Assembly (NCBI GenBank): GCA_013213915.1
Contig: JABSRK010000144.1
Coordinates: 1-8,806, forward strand
Length of the DNA: 8,806 bases
Source: Planctomycetota bacterium
Lineage (GTDB): Bacteria > Planctomycetota > GCA-002687715
Direction: 5' to 3'
The position numbers were made by a program, and so were the translations under genes. Numbering within the stretch: position 1 is the stretch's first letter; each line of letters starts with the position of its first letter. The notes under the pieces were generated by a model. That model saw only the letters and a list, made by a program, of their open reading frames with translations. It made no database searches and was not told the origin of the DNA. Below, piece after piece: positions 1 through 7,236 of the stretch.

Positions 1-666
1 GATTGCGGGGCCGGAGAGCCCCCCCTCCCCTGTCGATGAGCCCAACTCGGGACGGCGGCGCCTCCAATCAACGGCCATGCCGACGTAGGTGTTGACCAGC
101 GAGAGGACGTCGGCGCCACCTCGCTCCGCGGCACGCGCGATCACCCTGATGTCGGTAACGTTCGGGGTCAACTTCGCGATCAGGGGGAGCTGCGTCGCCG
201 CCCGGCAGCGAGCCACAAGCAGCTCGAGTGCATCCGGATCGGTCCCGTAGTCCATGCCGCCGCTCACGTTCGGGCACGACACGTTCAACTCGATAGCATC
301 GACGCCATCCTGCTCGTCAAACGCCCGAGTCAGTGCCACGAAATCGTCCTGGGACTCGCCAGCCACGTTGATGATACGCGCGCAAGGAAGCTCGCGAAAA
401 CCGGGCATCACGTGCTCGATGAACCCGTCGAGACCCGGATTCATGATGCCGATCGAGTTCAACATCCCGGCGGCAGTCTCGTGGATGCGCGGAGGCGGGT
501 TGCCACGGCGTCGCTGACTGGTGACGGACTTGGTAACGACGCCGCCGATCCGCGACAAGTCGACGCCATCGTCCCGTGCCTCCAACCCCGCGCCGTACGT
601 ACCCGACGCCACGAGCACAGGATTGCGCAACTCGAGGCTCGCGAGATGCACGGCCATATCACTCAT
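1..666 (-). CDS. pyrD: Dihydroorotate dehydrogenase, class 1 (probably 1B), N-terminal 222 residues; runs off the left edge
   Basis: This enzyme oxidises dihydroorotate to orotate, the fourth step of de novo UMP synthesis, using FMN in a TIM barrel. The frame is open from the ATG to base 1. Visible landmarks are TKSVT (K46, FMN/substrate lysine), the GNPPPR and GMLNSIG segments (about 55-73), and ELNVSCPNV with C131. A cysteine here is the class 1 catalytic base, whereas class 2 enzymes have serine. VNTYVGMAVD is at about 191-200 and a GLSGPAI segment stands at the window edge. Family members are about 300-310 residues, so about 85 C-terminal residues lie outside. Class 1B, which pairs with the electron-transfer subunit PyrK, is inferred from overall similarity; no pyrK is visible. 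The start codon overlaps the lspA stop (ATGA), which points to translational coupling. An AAGGTGG-like ribosome-binding stretch lies in the end of lspA. Confidence 0.93.
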   Translation of the reverse strand, partial: MSDMAVHLASLELRNPVLVASGTYGAGLEARDDGVDLSRIGGVVTKSVTSQRRRGNPPPRIHETAAGMLNSIGIMNPGLDGFIEHVMPGFRELPCARIINVAGESQDDFVALTRAFDEQDGVDAIELNVSCPNVSGGMDYGTDPDALELLVARCRAATQLPLIAKLTPNVTDIRVIARAAERGGADVLSLVNTYVGMAVDWRRRRPELGSSTGEGGLSGPAI

Positions 667-1172
667 GCCTTGACCACCTTCGCCTTCTTGCCGGTCTTGG
701 CTGGGTCCTCGAGTCGGAGGAAGTAGATCAGTAGCAAGATCGCACCGATGCAGATGAGGCTGTCGGCGACATTGTACGACGGCCACTTGTACGAGCCGAT
801 CCACATGACGATGAAATCGCGCACCATGCCGCCTTTCGCGAACGCATTGTCGTGCAGGTTACCGACCGCACCGGCAAGAACGCCAGCGAATGCGAGCTGC
901 ACCCACAATCCCATCTCCCTTCGATGCCGTAAGTAGTACAGGAGCAGGCCGAGCGCGATGGTCCCACGAATCAGGATCCAGACCCATGCCGGGACGTCCT
1001 GGAAGAGGCTCCACATCGCTCCCGAATTGCGCGTGGGTTCGATAGCGAACAGGCCTTCCGAGATCACATGGGACGTGTGCTCGGGAACGCTGTCGAAAGC
1101 CGCCGACTTGGTCCAGAGATCAGCGGCAATCCCTCCGATCAACACGAGGAGGAAGAGGAGGGGTCGCAACAT
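663..1172 (-). CDS. lspA: Lipoprotein signal peptidase (signal peptidase II)
   Basis: LspA is an inner-membrane aspartyl protease that removes the signal peptide from diacylglyceryl-modified prolipoproteins. The 169-residue protein has the usual four hydrophobic segments (about 3-18, 62-82, 90-108, 134-152). Conserved elements are D18-x3-K22 in the first helix, TRNSGAMWSLF (N49, G51), GNL (N105), VRDFI with catalytic D119, and NVADS with catalytic D137. The short tail is lysine-rich (KTGKKAKVVK). One oddity: the usual N-x2-D-R motif reads N-L-H-D-N, so the conserved arginine is an asparagine (N109). The stretch from there to D119 is also two residues longer than in the Pseudomonas enzyme as I recall it. 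The gene lies 23 bp after the dksA-like gene and overlaps pyrD by 4 bp, so all three are probably one transcript. No strong ribosome-binding site precedes the ATG. Confidence 0.93.
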   Translation of the reverse strand: MLRPLLFLLVLIGGIAADLWTKSAAFDSVPEHTSHVISEGLFAIEPTRNSGAMWSLFQDVPAWVWILIRGTIALGLLLYYLRHRREMGLWVQLAFAGVLAGAVGNLHDNAFAKGGMVRDFIVMWIGSYKWPSYNVADSLICIGAILLLIYFLRLEDPAKTGKKAKVVKA

Positions 1173-1195
1173 GCCAGTTCGGCCGCGGGTTGGAG

Positions 1196-1558
1196 TCAGG
1201 TCTCGCCTCGCTCCTCAAGCCGCTCCTGGCAATCGACGCAGAGCTTGGCGTGGGGAAGCGCGTCCAGACGGGCCTTGGCAATCGGCTCCTTGCACCCGTC
1301 ACATTTGCCGTAGTTCACGGACTCAACCCGGACCAAGGCTTCATCGATGGCCTGGATGGTCTCCTGCTGGTCTTCAACCAGCGTGAGCGTCAGGTCCTGG
1401 TCGTACTGAGCCGTGCCGTGGTCGGCCATGTGGTCGTCCGAGGGGGCCGCTTCGTCCTGCTCCAAGGCTTCGCGGCGCATTCCCTCGACTGTGCCGGTGA
1501 AGCGGAACTTCCACTCTATGAGCTTCTTCTTGTACCTCTCCCGGTCCGTCTTTCTCAT
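1196..1558 (-). CDS. DksA/TraR-family C4 zinc-finger transcription regulator
   Basis: The product is a 120-residue DksA/TraR-type protein. Such proteins bind in the RNA polymerase secondary channel and tune initiation, in many bacteria with ppGpp. Two predicted helices (about 4-32 and 55-82) would form the coiled coil. They flank an acidic tip region (about 34-56, containing SDDHMADHGT and DQDL). A C-terminal zinc finger follows, with C86-x2-C89-x17-C107-x2-C110. The tip lacks the exact DxxDxA signature of E. coli DksA and resembles the shorter DksA-like proteins, so I give no symbol. I chose the ATG preceding RKTDRERY because GAGGAA lies 4 bp upstream. The frame stays open upstream, but that part reads as non-conserved filler. 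The gene heads the lspA-pyrD operon and diverges from xerD. What it regulates cannot be read from the sequence. Confidence 0.9.
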   Translation of the reverse strand: MRKTDRERYKKKLIEWKFRFTGTVEGMRREALEQDEAAPSDDHMADHGTAQYDQDLTLTLVEDQQETIQAIDEALVRVESVNYGKCDGCKEPIAKARLDALPHAKLCVDCQERLEERGET

Positions 1559-1562
1559 CGAG

Positions 1563-1568
1563 TTCCTC
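1563..1568 (-). promoter_or_regulatory. Ribosome-binding site of the dksA-like gene
   Basis: GAGGAA on the minus strand lies 4 bp before the ATG. It supports the short 120-residue protein over a version extended 50 codons upstream. Confidence 0.6.
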
Positions 1569-1591
1569 GACGGATATGATCCTAAGATGTT

Positions 1592-1597
1592 ATTATC
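1592..1597 (-). promoter_or_regulatory. Possible -10 element for the dksA-lspA-pyrD operon
   Basis: GATAAT on the minus strand (5 of 6 matches to TATAAT) lies in the only AT-rich patch of this GC-rich intergenic region. It would put transcription start about 25-30 bp before the dksA-like ATG, leaving room for the ribosome-binding site. No good TTGACA-like -35 box is found 16-18 bp upstream, so this is a weak call. Confidence 0.3.
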
Positions 1598-1649
1598 CAG
1601 CAGGTTATGGATTCTTCCACATGCCTGCCGGAAGGGTCCGGAAAGTATA

Positions 1650-1681
1650 GGAGCCACGGGTGGACGGTTCAACCCGGCTCC
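1650..1681. repeat. Imperfect inverted repeat in the dksA-xerD divergent region
   Basis: The arms GGAGC-CGGGT and ACCCG-GCTCC give 10 base pairs, with a 2-nt bulge (CA) in the left arm and a 10-nt loop. It lies upstream of the xerD start, so it could fold in the xerD leader or serve as a protein site. A second small palindrome, CCAGGG-CT-CCCTGG (1680-1693), follows directly. There is no T-run on either side, so it is not a typical terminator. Confidence 0.35.
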
Positions 1682-1726
1682 AGGGCTCCCTGGCCCCTTG
1701 CGCCACAACCCTTTATGGTCGTCCCG

Positions 1727-2656
1727 ATGGGTGGAGGGGTCTCAAAGAGCCGGGCCGGGGCCACGCGTGCGGCCCGTTGGCGCGATGCGTTCCTGAAGGA
1801 GGCTTCGCTCGAGCGGGACCTCGCCGTCCGCACCCGTGCGGCCTACGGGCGCGATCTCGATCTCCTTCTCCGGTTTCTGGAGCGGCGGGAGGTCACTCTG
1901 GAGAAGGTCGCGACGGGCGACCTGATCGCATTTCTCGCGAGCCGGCGCCGGTCCGGCGATCAACGGGCCACGCGAGCTCGGCGTGCGGCCGCCATGCGCA
2001 GTTTCTTCGGATGGCTGAGGGAATCTGGCCGCATCGACCTGAATCCGGCCCTGCTCCTGCCCGCCCCAGCGCCCGCCCAACTCCTCCCCAAGGCCCTCGA
2101 CGCGCGTGCTATCAAACGATTGCTCGAAACGCCGGTAGACGACGCGGGCCCGGTTGCCCTACGCGACTGCGCCCTGCTAGAGGTCCTGTACGGCGCCGGC
2201 CTGCGCGCGTCCGAGGCGGCATCGCTGAGGCTGCGCGACATCGATACGGACCAGGCCCTGCTCCGCGTGATGGGCAAGGGACGCAAGGAGCGCAAGGTCC
2301 CCCTCGGCAATCCCGGGATCGAGGGGCTCCGGCAGTGGATCAAGCGCGGGCGTCCCCGCATCGAAACACCCGAATCTGGCGACCGCGTCTTCATCACAGC
2401 CCGCGGCAAGCCCCTCTCGAGGGACGGCGTGTACCGCGCGGTGAAACGCCGCGTACGGCTCGCGGGGCTCGATACGCACGTCTCCCCCCACACGCTCAGG
2501 CACACGTTCGCCACGCACCTCGTTCAAAACGGTGCCGACCTCCGCGCAGTGCAGGAGATGCTCGGTCACGCGTCCATCAACACGACCCAGGTGTACACGA
2601 CACTTGCTGACGAGCATCTGCGCGAGGCCCACCGCAAGCACCACCCACGAGGATGA
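1727..2656 (+). CDS. xerD: Tyrosine site-specific recombinase, XerC/XerD type (closer to XerD)
   Basis: Xer recombinases resolve chromosome dimers at dif sites during division. The 309-residue protein has the N-terminal SAM-like core-binding domain (about 18-100; FLKEASLERDL, AYGRDLDLLLRFL) and a C-terminal catalytic domain. The full active-site set is visible: R160 (GAGLRASE), K184 (GKGRKER), H255 and R258 (PHTLRH), H281 (LGH) and Y290 (NTTQVY). R160 to K184 is 24 residues, as in E. coli XerD. The C-terminal HHPRG resembles the E. coli XerD ending HHPRA, hence the XerD label; XerC cannot be excluded without the rest of the genome. The start is uncertain. ATG 1727 gives a normal-length N-terminus, ATG 1715 is an alternative, and neither has a strong ribosome-binding site. 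Nothing nearby (attC array, cargo, direct repeats) suggests an integron or phage integrase. It may be transcribed together with the glycosylase gene 61 bp downstream. Confidence 0.88.
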   Translation: MGGGVSKSRAGATRAARWRDAFLKEASLERDLAVRTRAAYGRDLDLLLRFLERREVTLEKVATGDLIAFLASRRRSGDQRATRARRAAAMRSFFGWLRESGRIDLNPALLLPAPAPAQLLPKALDARAIKRLLETPVDDAGPVALRDCALLEVLYGAGLRASEAASLRLRDIDTDQALLRVMGKGRKERKVPLGNPGIEGLRQWIKRGRPRIETPESGDRVFITARGKPLSRDGVYRAVKRRVRLAGLDTHVSPHTLRHTFATHLVQNGADLRAVQEMLGHASINTTQVYTTLADEHLREAHRKHHPRG

Positions 2657-2717
2657 TGGTCGGCTCGCGCACCACGGACCCGGAGACCCCCTGTCCCCCG
2701 TAGTAGGATCCACGGCG

Positions 2718-3404
2718 ATGCCGTCGAAGCTGGATGCCTTCAACAAACGCGTGTGCGCGTGCACCCGATGCCCCCGCCTGGCTGAGTACGTCGCTTCGTT
2801 CCAGGACAACGACGGGTACTGGGCTCGACCCGTCCCCGGGTTTGGCGATCCGAGGGCGAAACTGCTGGTGTTGGGGCTCGCTCCGGGCGCGCACGGAGCC
2901 AACCGTACAGGGCGACCGTTCACCGGCGACGGAGCCGGCGCATTCCTGTACCGAGCGCTGCACGCCATCGGCTGCGCGACGGCGAGCGAATCTGTAGACG
3001 TCGATGACGGGCTCATCCTGAAGGGCGCCTATATCTCGAACGCTGTCCGGTGCGTGCCTCCTGAGAACAGGCCCACGGGAGCTGAGGTCGTCGCGTGTAC
3101 ACCCTGGCTCGAGGAAGAGCTGGCCCTGCTGTCGGAACTCAGAGTGATCGTCGCCCTGGGAAAAATCGCGCACGACACGCTCTTGCGATACGCAAAGACC
3201 CGCGGCGCCGTGAGGCGCATGGCTGACCACAAGTTCGCCCACGGGGCCGTACACGAAATCCCTGGCCTTCCGGTGCTGGTCGATACCTATCACTCGTCCC
3301 GATACAACGTGAATGTCGGCACGCTGACGTGGCCGATGTTCCGAGACGTGTTCGAGAAGGCCGCGGGCCTTACGAGCGGGCGTTTTCTTGGAAGAAGCGA
3401 ATGA
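2718..3404 (+). CDS. Uracil-DNA glycosylase, family 5 (UdgB type, Fe-S)
   Basis: The enzyme is expected to excise uracil, and in this family also hypoxanthine and other deaminated bases, from DNA to start base-excision repair. The 228-residue protein shows motif 1 GLAPGAHGANRTGRPFTGD (53-71), the family 5 version of the active-site loop, which lacks the catalytic Asp/Asn of families 1 and 4. Four cysteines are placed as [4Fe-4S] ligands: C15 and C18 (CTRC), C112 (VRCVPPENRP) and C127 (CTPWL). C13 is an extra nearby cysteine. The C-terminal loop motif is H192-S-S-R-Y-N, followed by NVGTLT where I would expect TGRLT. The ATG has AGGA 9 bp upstream. The frame is open further upstream but there overlaps xerD and has no family similarity. 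The 3' end overlaps uvrC on the opposite strand by 35 bp. Confidence 0.92.
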   Translation: MPSKLDAFNKRVCACTRCPRLAEYVASFQDNDGYWARPVPGFGDPRAKLLVLGLAPGAHGANRTGRPFTGDGAGAFLYRALHAIGCATASESVDVDDGLILKGAYISNAVRCVPPENRPTGAEVVACTPWLEEELALLSELRVIVALGKIAHDTLLRYAKTRGAVRRMADHKFAHGAVHEIPGLPVLVDTYHSSRYNVNVGTLTWPMFRDVFEKAAGLTSGRFLGRSE

Positions 3405-5211
3405 GCGCTTCTGCAAGACTCGGCGTCATGCCGGGCGCGGCAGCGAGCTCCGAAGCGGACCCAGCCTTCACCTCGGATAGCGATCCGAAGTGCTTGAGGA
3501 GAGCCTGCGCCTTCCGGCGCCCGATCCCAGGGACCATCTCGAGAACGGTCCCGATTTTCTCCTTGCCGCGCAGCCGCCGCGAGTAGGTGATCGCGAATCG
3601 GTGCGCCTCGTCCCGTAGTCGTTGCAGCAGGAGTGTCTCCGGAGCGTCCCTGGGCAGAACGATCGGGACCTCTGCATCCGGGAGCCACACGCGCTCGTAG
3701 CGCATCTCAGTGGTGCGTGCTCGCGCACCAGCGCGCGCCTTCGCCAGCCCCACGACGTCAACAACGTCGATGCGAAGATCCCGCATCACGGCGACGACTC
3801 TCGCAAGCTGTGCACGACCGCCATCTACCACGATCAGATCGGGCAAGTCGTCATCCTTGAGTCCACGCTTCAAGCGACGCTCCAGAACCTCCTCCATCGC
3901 GGCAAAATCGTCGTTTCGCCTAACCTCTCGCAAGCGGTAGTGGCGGTACGCATCCTTATGGGGACGACCGGCGAGAAAGCTCACCTTGCTGCCGACCACC
4001 TGCTCACCCGCCAGGTGAGAGACGTCGAAGCACTCCATGCGCTCCGGGAGGTTGAAGAGATTGAGGCGGGCCTGCACCGCCTGCAGTGAAGCCTCGGCGC
4101 GCTGGGCATCCTCCCGCGTCTTTCTGTGACCGAACTCCGCATTGCGTTCCGCGAGCTTCAGCAACCGGAGACCTTCTCCTCGTTCGGGAACCCGCAAGAC
4201 GACTGACGCACCGCGTGCCTCCTCCAAGATCTCACGGTGCAGATCCAGGTCCTCACACTCGCGCGGCATCAGGATCTCTGCAGGTGGCTGACGCTGAGTC
4301 CCGTAGAACTGGCCGAGAAACGACGCGAGCAATTGGTCGGCCTCGAGGCGACGAATAAAGCTGTAGTGCTTGGACGACGCGAGGCTCCCGTCGCGAACGA
4401 CCAGCACGCACAACGCGACCTCGTCACCGGTGTCACAGAGCCCGATGACATCTCGATCGGGACCTCCCCGACGCGCAACCTGGGGGTTCTCCAGGGTCTC
4501 CTTCACGTGTCGGAGGCGATCCCGAAGGTCCGCGGCGCGTTCGAACTCGAGCCTGTCTGCCGCCGCGTTCATCTGCTGCTCTATTTCCTTCACGACCTCC
4601 TCGTCACGCCCGGAGAGGAAGCGTACAGCTCGGTCCACAAGTTCCATGTACGCGGGGCGATCCACCAAGCCGACGCACGGAGCGACGCAGTTTCCGATCT
4701 CGTACGAGATACAGGGCCGCGACCGATTGTAGAGTTGGGTGTCCGAGCACGTCCTCAGCGGAATGACCCGGTTCAGAAACTGGATCGTCTTGCGGCACGC
4801 GTAAGCCGACGGATACGGGCCGAAGTAAAGGACATCCTCGCGCTTGCGTTTGCGGACGATCGTCAGCCACGGCCATTCCTCCTTCGGATCGAGGCGCAGG
4901 CTGAAATACGTCGCGTCGTCCTTGAGCCGGACGTTGAGCAGCGGCGCGTGCTTCTTGATGAGGCTGTTCTCCAGGATCAGGGCCTCCTTCGCAGACCCGG
5001 TCACGATGAAGTCGAGCGTGCGCGCGCGCTCGTTGATCCAGTGGCTGACGAGGCGAGCGTCTCCGGTCCCGAAGTACGAGCGGACCCGCGACCTCAGGTC
5101 CACACCCTTCCCCACGTAGACCGGCTTTTCTCGTTCGTCGAGGAAGATGTAGACACCGGGTGACCGAGGGAGCTGATCGACCGACGCCTTGTCGAAGGGC
5201 AACCGCGGCAT
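3370..5211 (-). CDS. uvrC: Excinuclease ABC subunit C
   Basis: UvrC makes the 3' and 5' incisions around a lesion held by UvrB in nucleotide excision repair. The 613 residues are full length (E. coli about 610). The domains in order are as follows. A GIY-YIG nuclease (about 14-95) has GVY at 19-21, YVG at 32-34, arginines R40/R42 and catalytic E81 in LENSLIK. A cysteine-rich Fe-S region has C155, C167, C175 and C179. A UVR motif (about 203-237) contacts UvrB. The RNase H-like 5' nuclease has D396 (CFDVSH), D463 (VVDGGRAQL) and H538 (DEAHRF). Tandem helix-hairpin-helix motifs (about 553-613) include VPGIGRRKA. All key residues are present, so it should be active. The ATG lies 3 bp after the uvrB stop, with GGGGA inside the end of uvrB as ribosome-binding site, so it is probably translationally coupled. 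Confidence 0.97.
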   Translation of the reverse strand: MPRLPFDKASVDQLPRSPGVYIFLDEREKPVYVGKGVDLRSRVRSYFGTGDARLVSHWINERARTLDFIVTGSAKEALILENSLIKKHAPLLNVRLKDDATYFSLRLDPKEEWPWLTIVRKRKREDVLYFGPYPSAYACRKTIQFLNRVIPLRTCSDTQLYNRSRPCISYEIGNCVAPCVGLVDRPAYMELVDRAVRFLSGRDEEVVKEIEQQMNAAADRLEFERAADLRDRLRHVKETLENPQVARRGGPDRDVIGLCDTGDEVALCVLVVRDGSLASSKHYSFIRRLEADQLLASFLGQFYGTQRQPPAEILMPRECEDLDLHREILEEARGASVVLRVPERGEGLRLLKLAERNAEFGHRKTREDAQRAEASLQAVQARLNLFNLPERMECFDVSHLAGEQVVGSKVSFLAGRPHKDAYRHYRLREVRRNDDFAAMEEVLERRLKRGLKDDDLPDLIVVDGGRAQLARVVAVMRDLRIDVVDVVGLAKARAGARARTTEMRYERVWLPDAEVPIVLPRDAPETLLLQRLRDEAHRFAITYSRRLRGKEKIGTVLEMVPGIGRRKAQALLKHFGSLSEVKAGSASELAAAPGMTPSLAEALIRFFQENARS

Positions 5212-5214
5212 GGA

Positions 5215-7224
5215 TCATCCCCGGCGCAGGACGCGCTCCTCGAGCTCTCCGATCCGGTCACGGAGCTCGGCCGCGTCCTCGTACCGTTGCTCCCCCGCCG
5301 CCACGAACATCGCTTCGCGCAGGTCGTTCAGGAGTTCTTCCGGATCGTCTGGCAACGCCTCCCCCTCGCCGACGTCATCGATTTCTACCGTTACGTAGTC
5401 CCGTTCGAAGATTGCTTCCATGCCCTCGAAGATCCTCTTGGTAATGCTACGTGGCGTGATGCCGCGCTCCTCGTTGTACGCTTCCTGCTTCGCTCGTCGG
5501 CGGGTGGTCTCTGAGACCGCAGCCTGGATCGAATCGGTTTCCTTGTCCGCGTAGAGGATGCAGCGACCGCGGGCGTTGCGCGCCGCCCTACCGATGGTCT
5601 GGATCAAGGAACCGCGGCTACGCAGGAACCCCTCCTTGTCCGCATCGAGGATAGCGACGAGCGCGACCTCGGGAATGTCGAGCCCCTCACGTAAGAGGTT
5701 GATACCGACGAGTATGTCGAACTTCCCTAGCCTCAGATCGCGAATGATGGCCGTCCGCTCCAGGGTATCGATGTCGGAATGCAGGTACTTCACCCTGAGG
5801 CCTGTGTCGCGATAGTAGGTCGTCAGGTCCTCAGCCATGCGCTTCGTGAGACACGTCACAAGAACCCGGTCCCCAGCATCGACGACGGCGCGGATCTCGC
5901 CCAAGAGATCGTCCACCTGGCCTTGCGCCGGGCGAACCTCGACCTTCGGATCGAGGAGACCCGTAGGGCGGATCACCTGCTCGGCCGTGACACCGCTTGC
6001 CAGCTCGATCTCAAGGGGCGCCAGCGTAGCGCTCACATAAATGACCTGGTTGAGCCGCGCCATGAACTCATCGCCCGTGAGCGGCCGGTTGTCGATGGCG
6101 GACGGCAACCGGAACCCGTGCTCGACCAGCGTGTTCTTGCGCGACCGATCACCCGCCGACATACCTCCGACCTGGGGCACGCTGACATGGCTCTCGTCGA
6201 TGAGGAACAGGCAATCGTCATCGAAGTAGTCGAGCAGAGTGGCCGGCGGTTGACCGGCCTGGCGGCCGTCAAGGTGTCGCGAGTAGTTCTCGATTCCGGA
6301 GCAGTGGCCGATCTCGTTCAGGAGCTCGAGATCGAGGCGCGTGCGCATCTCGAGTCGCTGCGCCTCGAGCAGGCGGCCCCGACCACGCAGTTCGACGAGC
6401 CGCGCTTCCAGTTCGAGTTCGATCGCCTCTATGGCGGGTTCGAGGCGGTCCTTCGGCGTAACGTAATGCGAAGACGGGAAGATGACGATCTCGTCCTGCT
6501 CCTCGATGACCTCGCCCCGGAGCGCGTCGACGATGTCAATGCACTCGACCGTATCGCCGAAGAACTCGACACGGATGATCTGGTCGTCGGCGTAAGCGGG
6601 GAAGATCTCTACCACGTCGCCCCGGGCACGGAAGGTCGAGCGCCGAGGCGCAACGTCATTGCGGGCGTACTGGATCTTGACCAGATCGCGCAGCAGGGTG
6701 TCACGATCGAGTTCCTCGTCCTTCTTGACCTCGACGCGCAAGCCCCCGTAGGAATCCGGAGACCCGAGGCCATAGATGCAGGAGACCGACGCCACGATGA
6801 TCACGTCGCGGCGCGTGAGGAGGTCGTGCGTCGCCGCATGGCGCATGCGATCGATCTGCTCATTGATCGACGCGTCTTTGGCGATGTACGTGTCCGACTG
6901 CGGAACGTACGCCTCGGGCTGGTAATAGTCGTAGTACGAAATGAAGTACCCGACCGCGTTGTCGGGGAACAGGTCCTTGAACTCCAGGTAGAGTTGCGCG
7001 GCGAGCGTCTTGTTAGGCGCGAGGATGAGCGTCGGCCTCTGCGTTAGCTCAATCACCTTGGCCATGGTGAACGTCTTGCCGGACCCCGTAACTCCGAGGA
7101 GCGCCTGATGCTTCTTGTTGGCGTTGATCCCGGCAACGAGCGCAGCGATGGCCGCGGGCTGGTCTCCGGTGGGCTCCATGTCCGTCCTCAGGACGAACGG
7201 CCTCATCGTCTTTTCGCTCGGCAC
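5215..7224 (-). CDS. uvrB: Excinuclease ABC subunit B
   Basis: UvrB is the damage-verifying DNA helicase-like ATPase of nucleotide excision repair; it receives DNA from UvrA and recruits UvrC. The 669-residue protein has Walker A GVTGSGKT (44-51), the damage-probing beta-hairpin region rich in tyrosine (about 97-121, YYDYYQPEAY), and DESH (343-346) as motif II. It also has VSATLAP (about 397-403), helicase motif VI QTIGRAARN (542-550), and a C-terminal UVR domain (about 634-665) that pairs with UvrC. The start taken is GTG, because AGGA sits 8 bp upstream across the preceding stop codon. An in-frame ATG six codons later (7206) would give the more usual N-terminus MRPFVLR and 663 residues, so either is possible. 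uvrA is not in the window. A long open frame on the opposite strand is only an antisense shadow. Confidence 0.97.
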   Translation of the reverse strand: MPSEKTMRPFVLRTDMEPTGDQPAAIAALVAGINANKKHQALLGVTGSGKTFTMAKVIELTQRPTLILAPNKTLAAQLYLEFKDLFPDNAVGYFISYYDYYQPEAYVPQSDTYIAKDASINEQIDRMRHAATHDLLTRRDVIIVASVSCIYGLGSPDSYGGLRVEVKKDEELDRDTLLRDLVKIQYARNDVAPRRSTFRARGDVVEIFPAYADDQIIRVEFFGDTVECIDIVDALRGEVIEEQDEIVIFPSSHYVTPKDRLEPAIEAIELELEARLVELRGRGRLLEAQRLEMRTRLDLELLNEIGHCSGIENYSRHLDGRQAGQPPATLLDYFDDDCLFLIDESHVSVPQVGGMSAGDRSRKNTLVEHGFRLPSAIDNRPLTGDEFMARLNQVIYVSATLAPLEIELASGVTAEQVIRPTGLLDPKVEVRPAQGQVDDLLGEIRAVVDAGDRVLVTCLTKRMAEDLTTYYRDTGLRVKYLHSDIDTLERTAIIRDLRLGKFDILVGINLLREGLDIPEVALVAILDADKEGFLRSRGSLIQTIGRAARNARGRCILYADKETDSIQAAVSETTRRRAKQEAYNEERGITPRSITKRIFEGMEAIFERDYVTVEIDDVGEGEALPDDPEELLNDLREAMFVAAGEQRYEDAAELRDRIGELEERVLRRG

Positions 7225-7232
7225 GACGACGA

Positions 7233-7236
7233 TCCT
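7233..7236 (-). promoter_or_regulatory. Ribosome-binding site of uvrB overlapping the upstream stop codon
   Basis: On the minus strand the sequence reads TAGGATC. TAG is the stop of the DUF401 gene and AGGA is the Shine-Dalgarno core, 8 bp before the GTG. It supports the GTG start and suggests that ribosomes finishing DUF401 re-initiate on uvrB. Confidence 0.55.

Noticed and set aside
1559..1708. A 50-codon N-terminal extension of the dksA-like gene
   Set aside because: It is not DksA-like, and a good ribosome-binding site sits just before the shorter start.
1607..1726. A 40-codon N-terminal extension of xerD
   Set aside because: Xer proteins are about 300 residues, and the extra part is Pro/Gly/Ser-rich with no similarity to the core-binding domain.
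1727..2656. The recombinase as an integron or phage/ICE integrase
   Set aside because: The motifs and ending are those of housekeeping Xer proteins. No att repeats, tRNA, cassette array or cargo genes are nearby.
2532..2717. A 62-codon upstream extension of the glycosylase
   Set aside because: It overlaps the conserved end of xerD out of frame, and the Fe-S CTRC motif already lies at the expected distance from the shorter start.
2177..3416. Two overlapping 279-codon minus-strand frames opposite xerD and the glycosylase
   Set aside because: Both real genes on the plus strand carry full catalytic motifs. The minus frames overlap each other and resemble nothing.
4237..5163. A 308-codon plus-strand open frame opposite uvrC
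   Set aside because: It is an antisense shadow of uvrC, with no domain or start signal.
5779..7047. A 422-codon open frame on the plus strand opposite uvrB
   Set aside because: uvrB is unmistakable on the other strand. The antisense frame is a by-product of high GC and codon bias, with charged low-complexity composition and no family resemblance.
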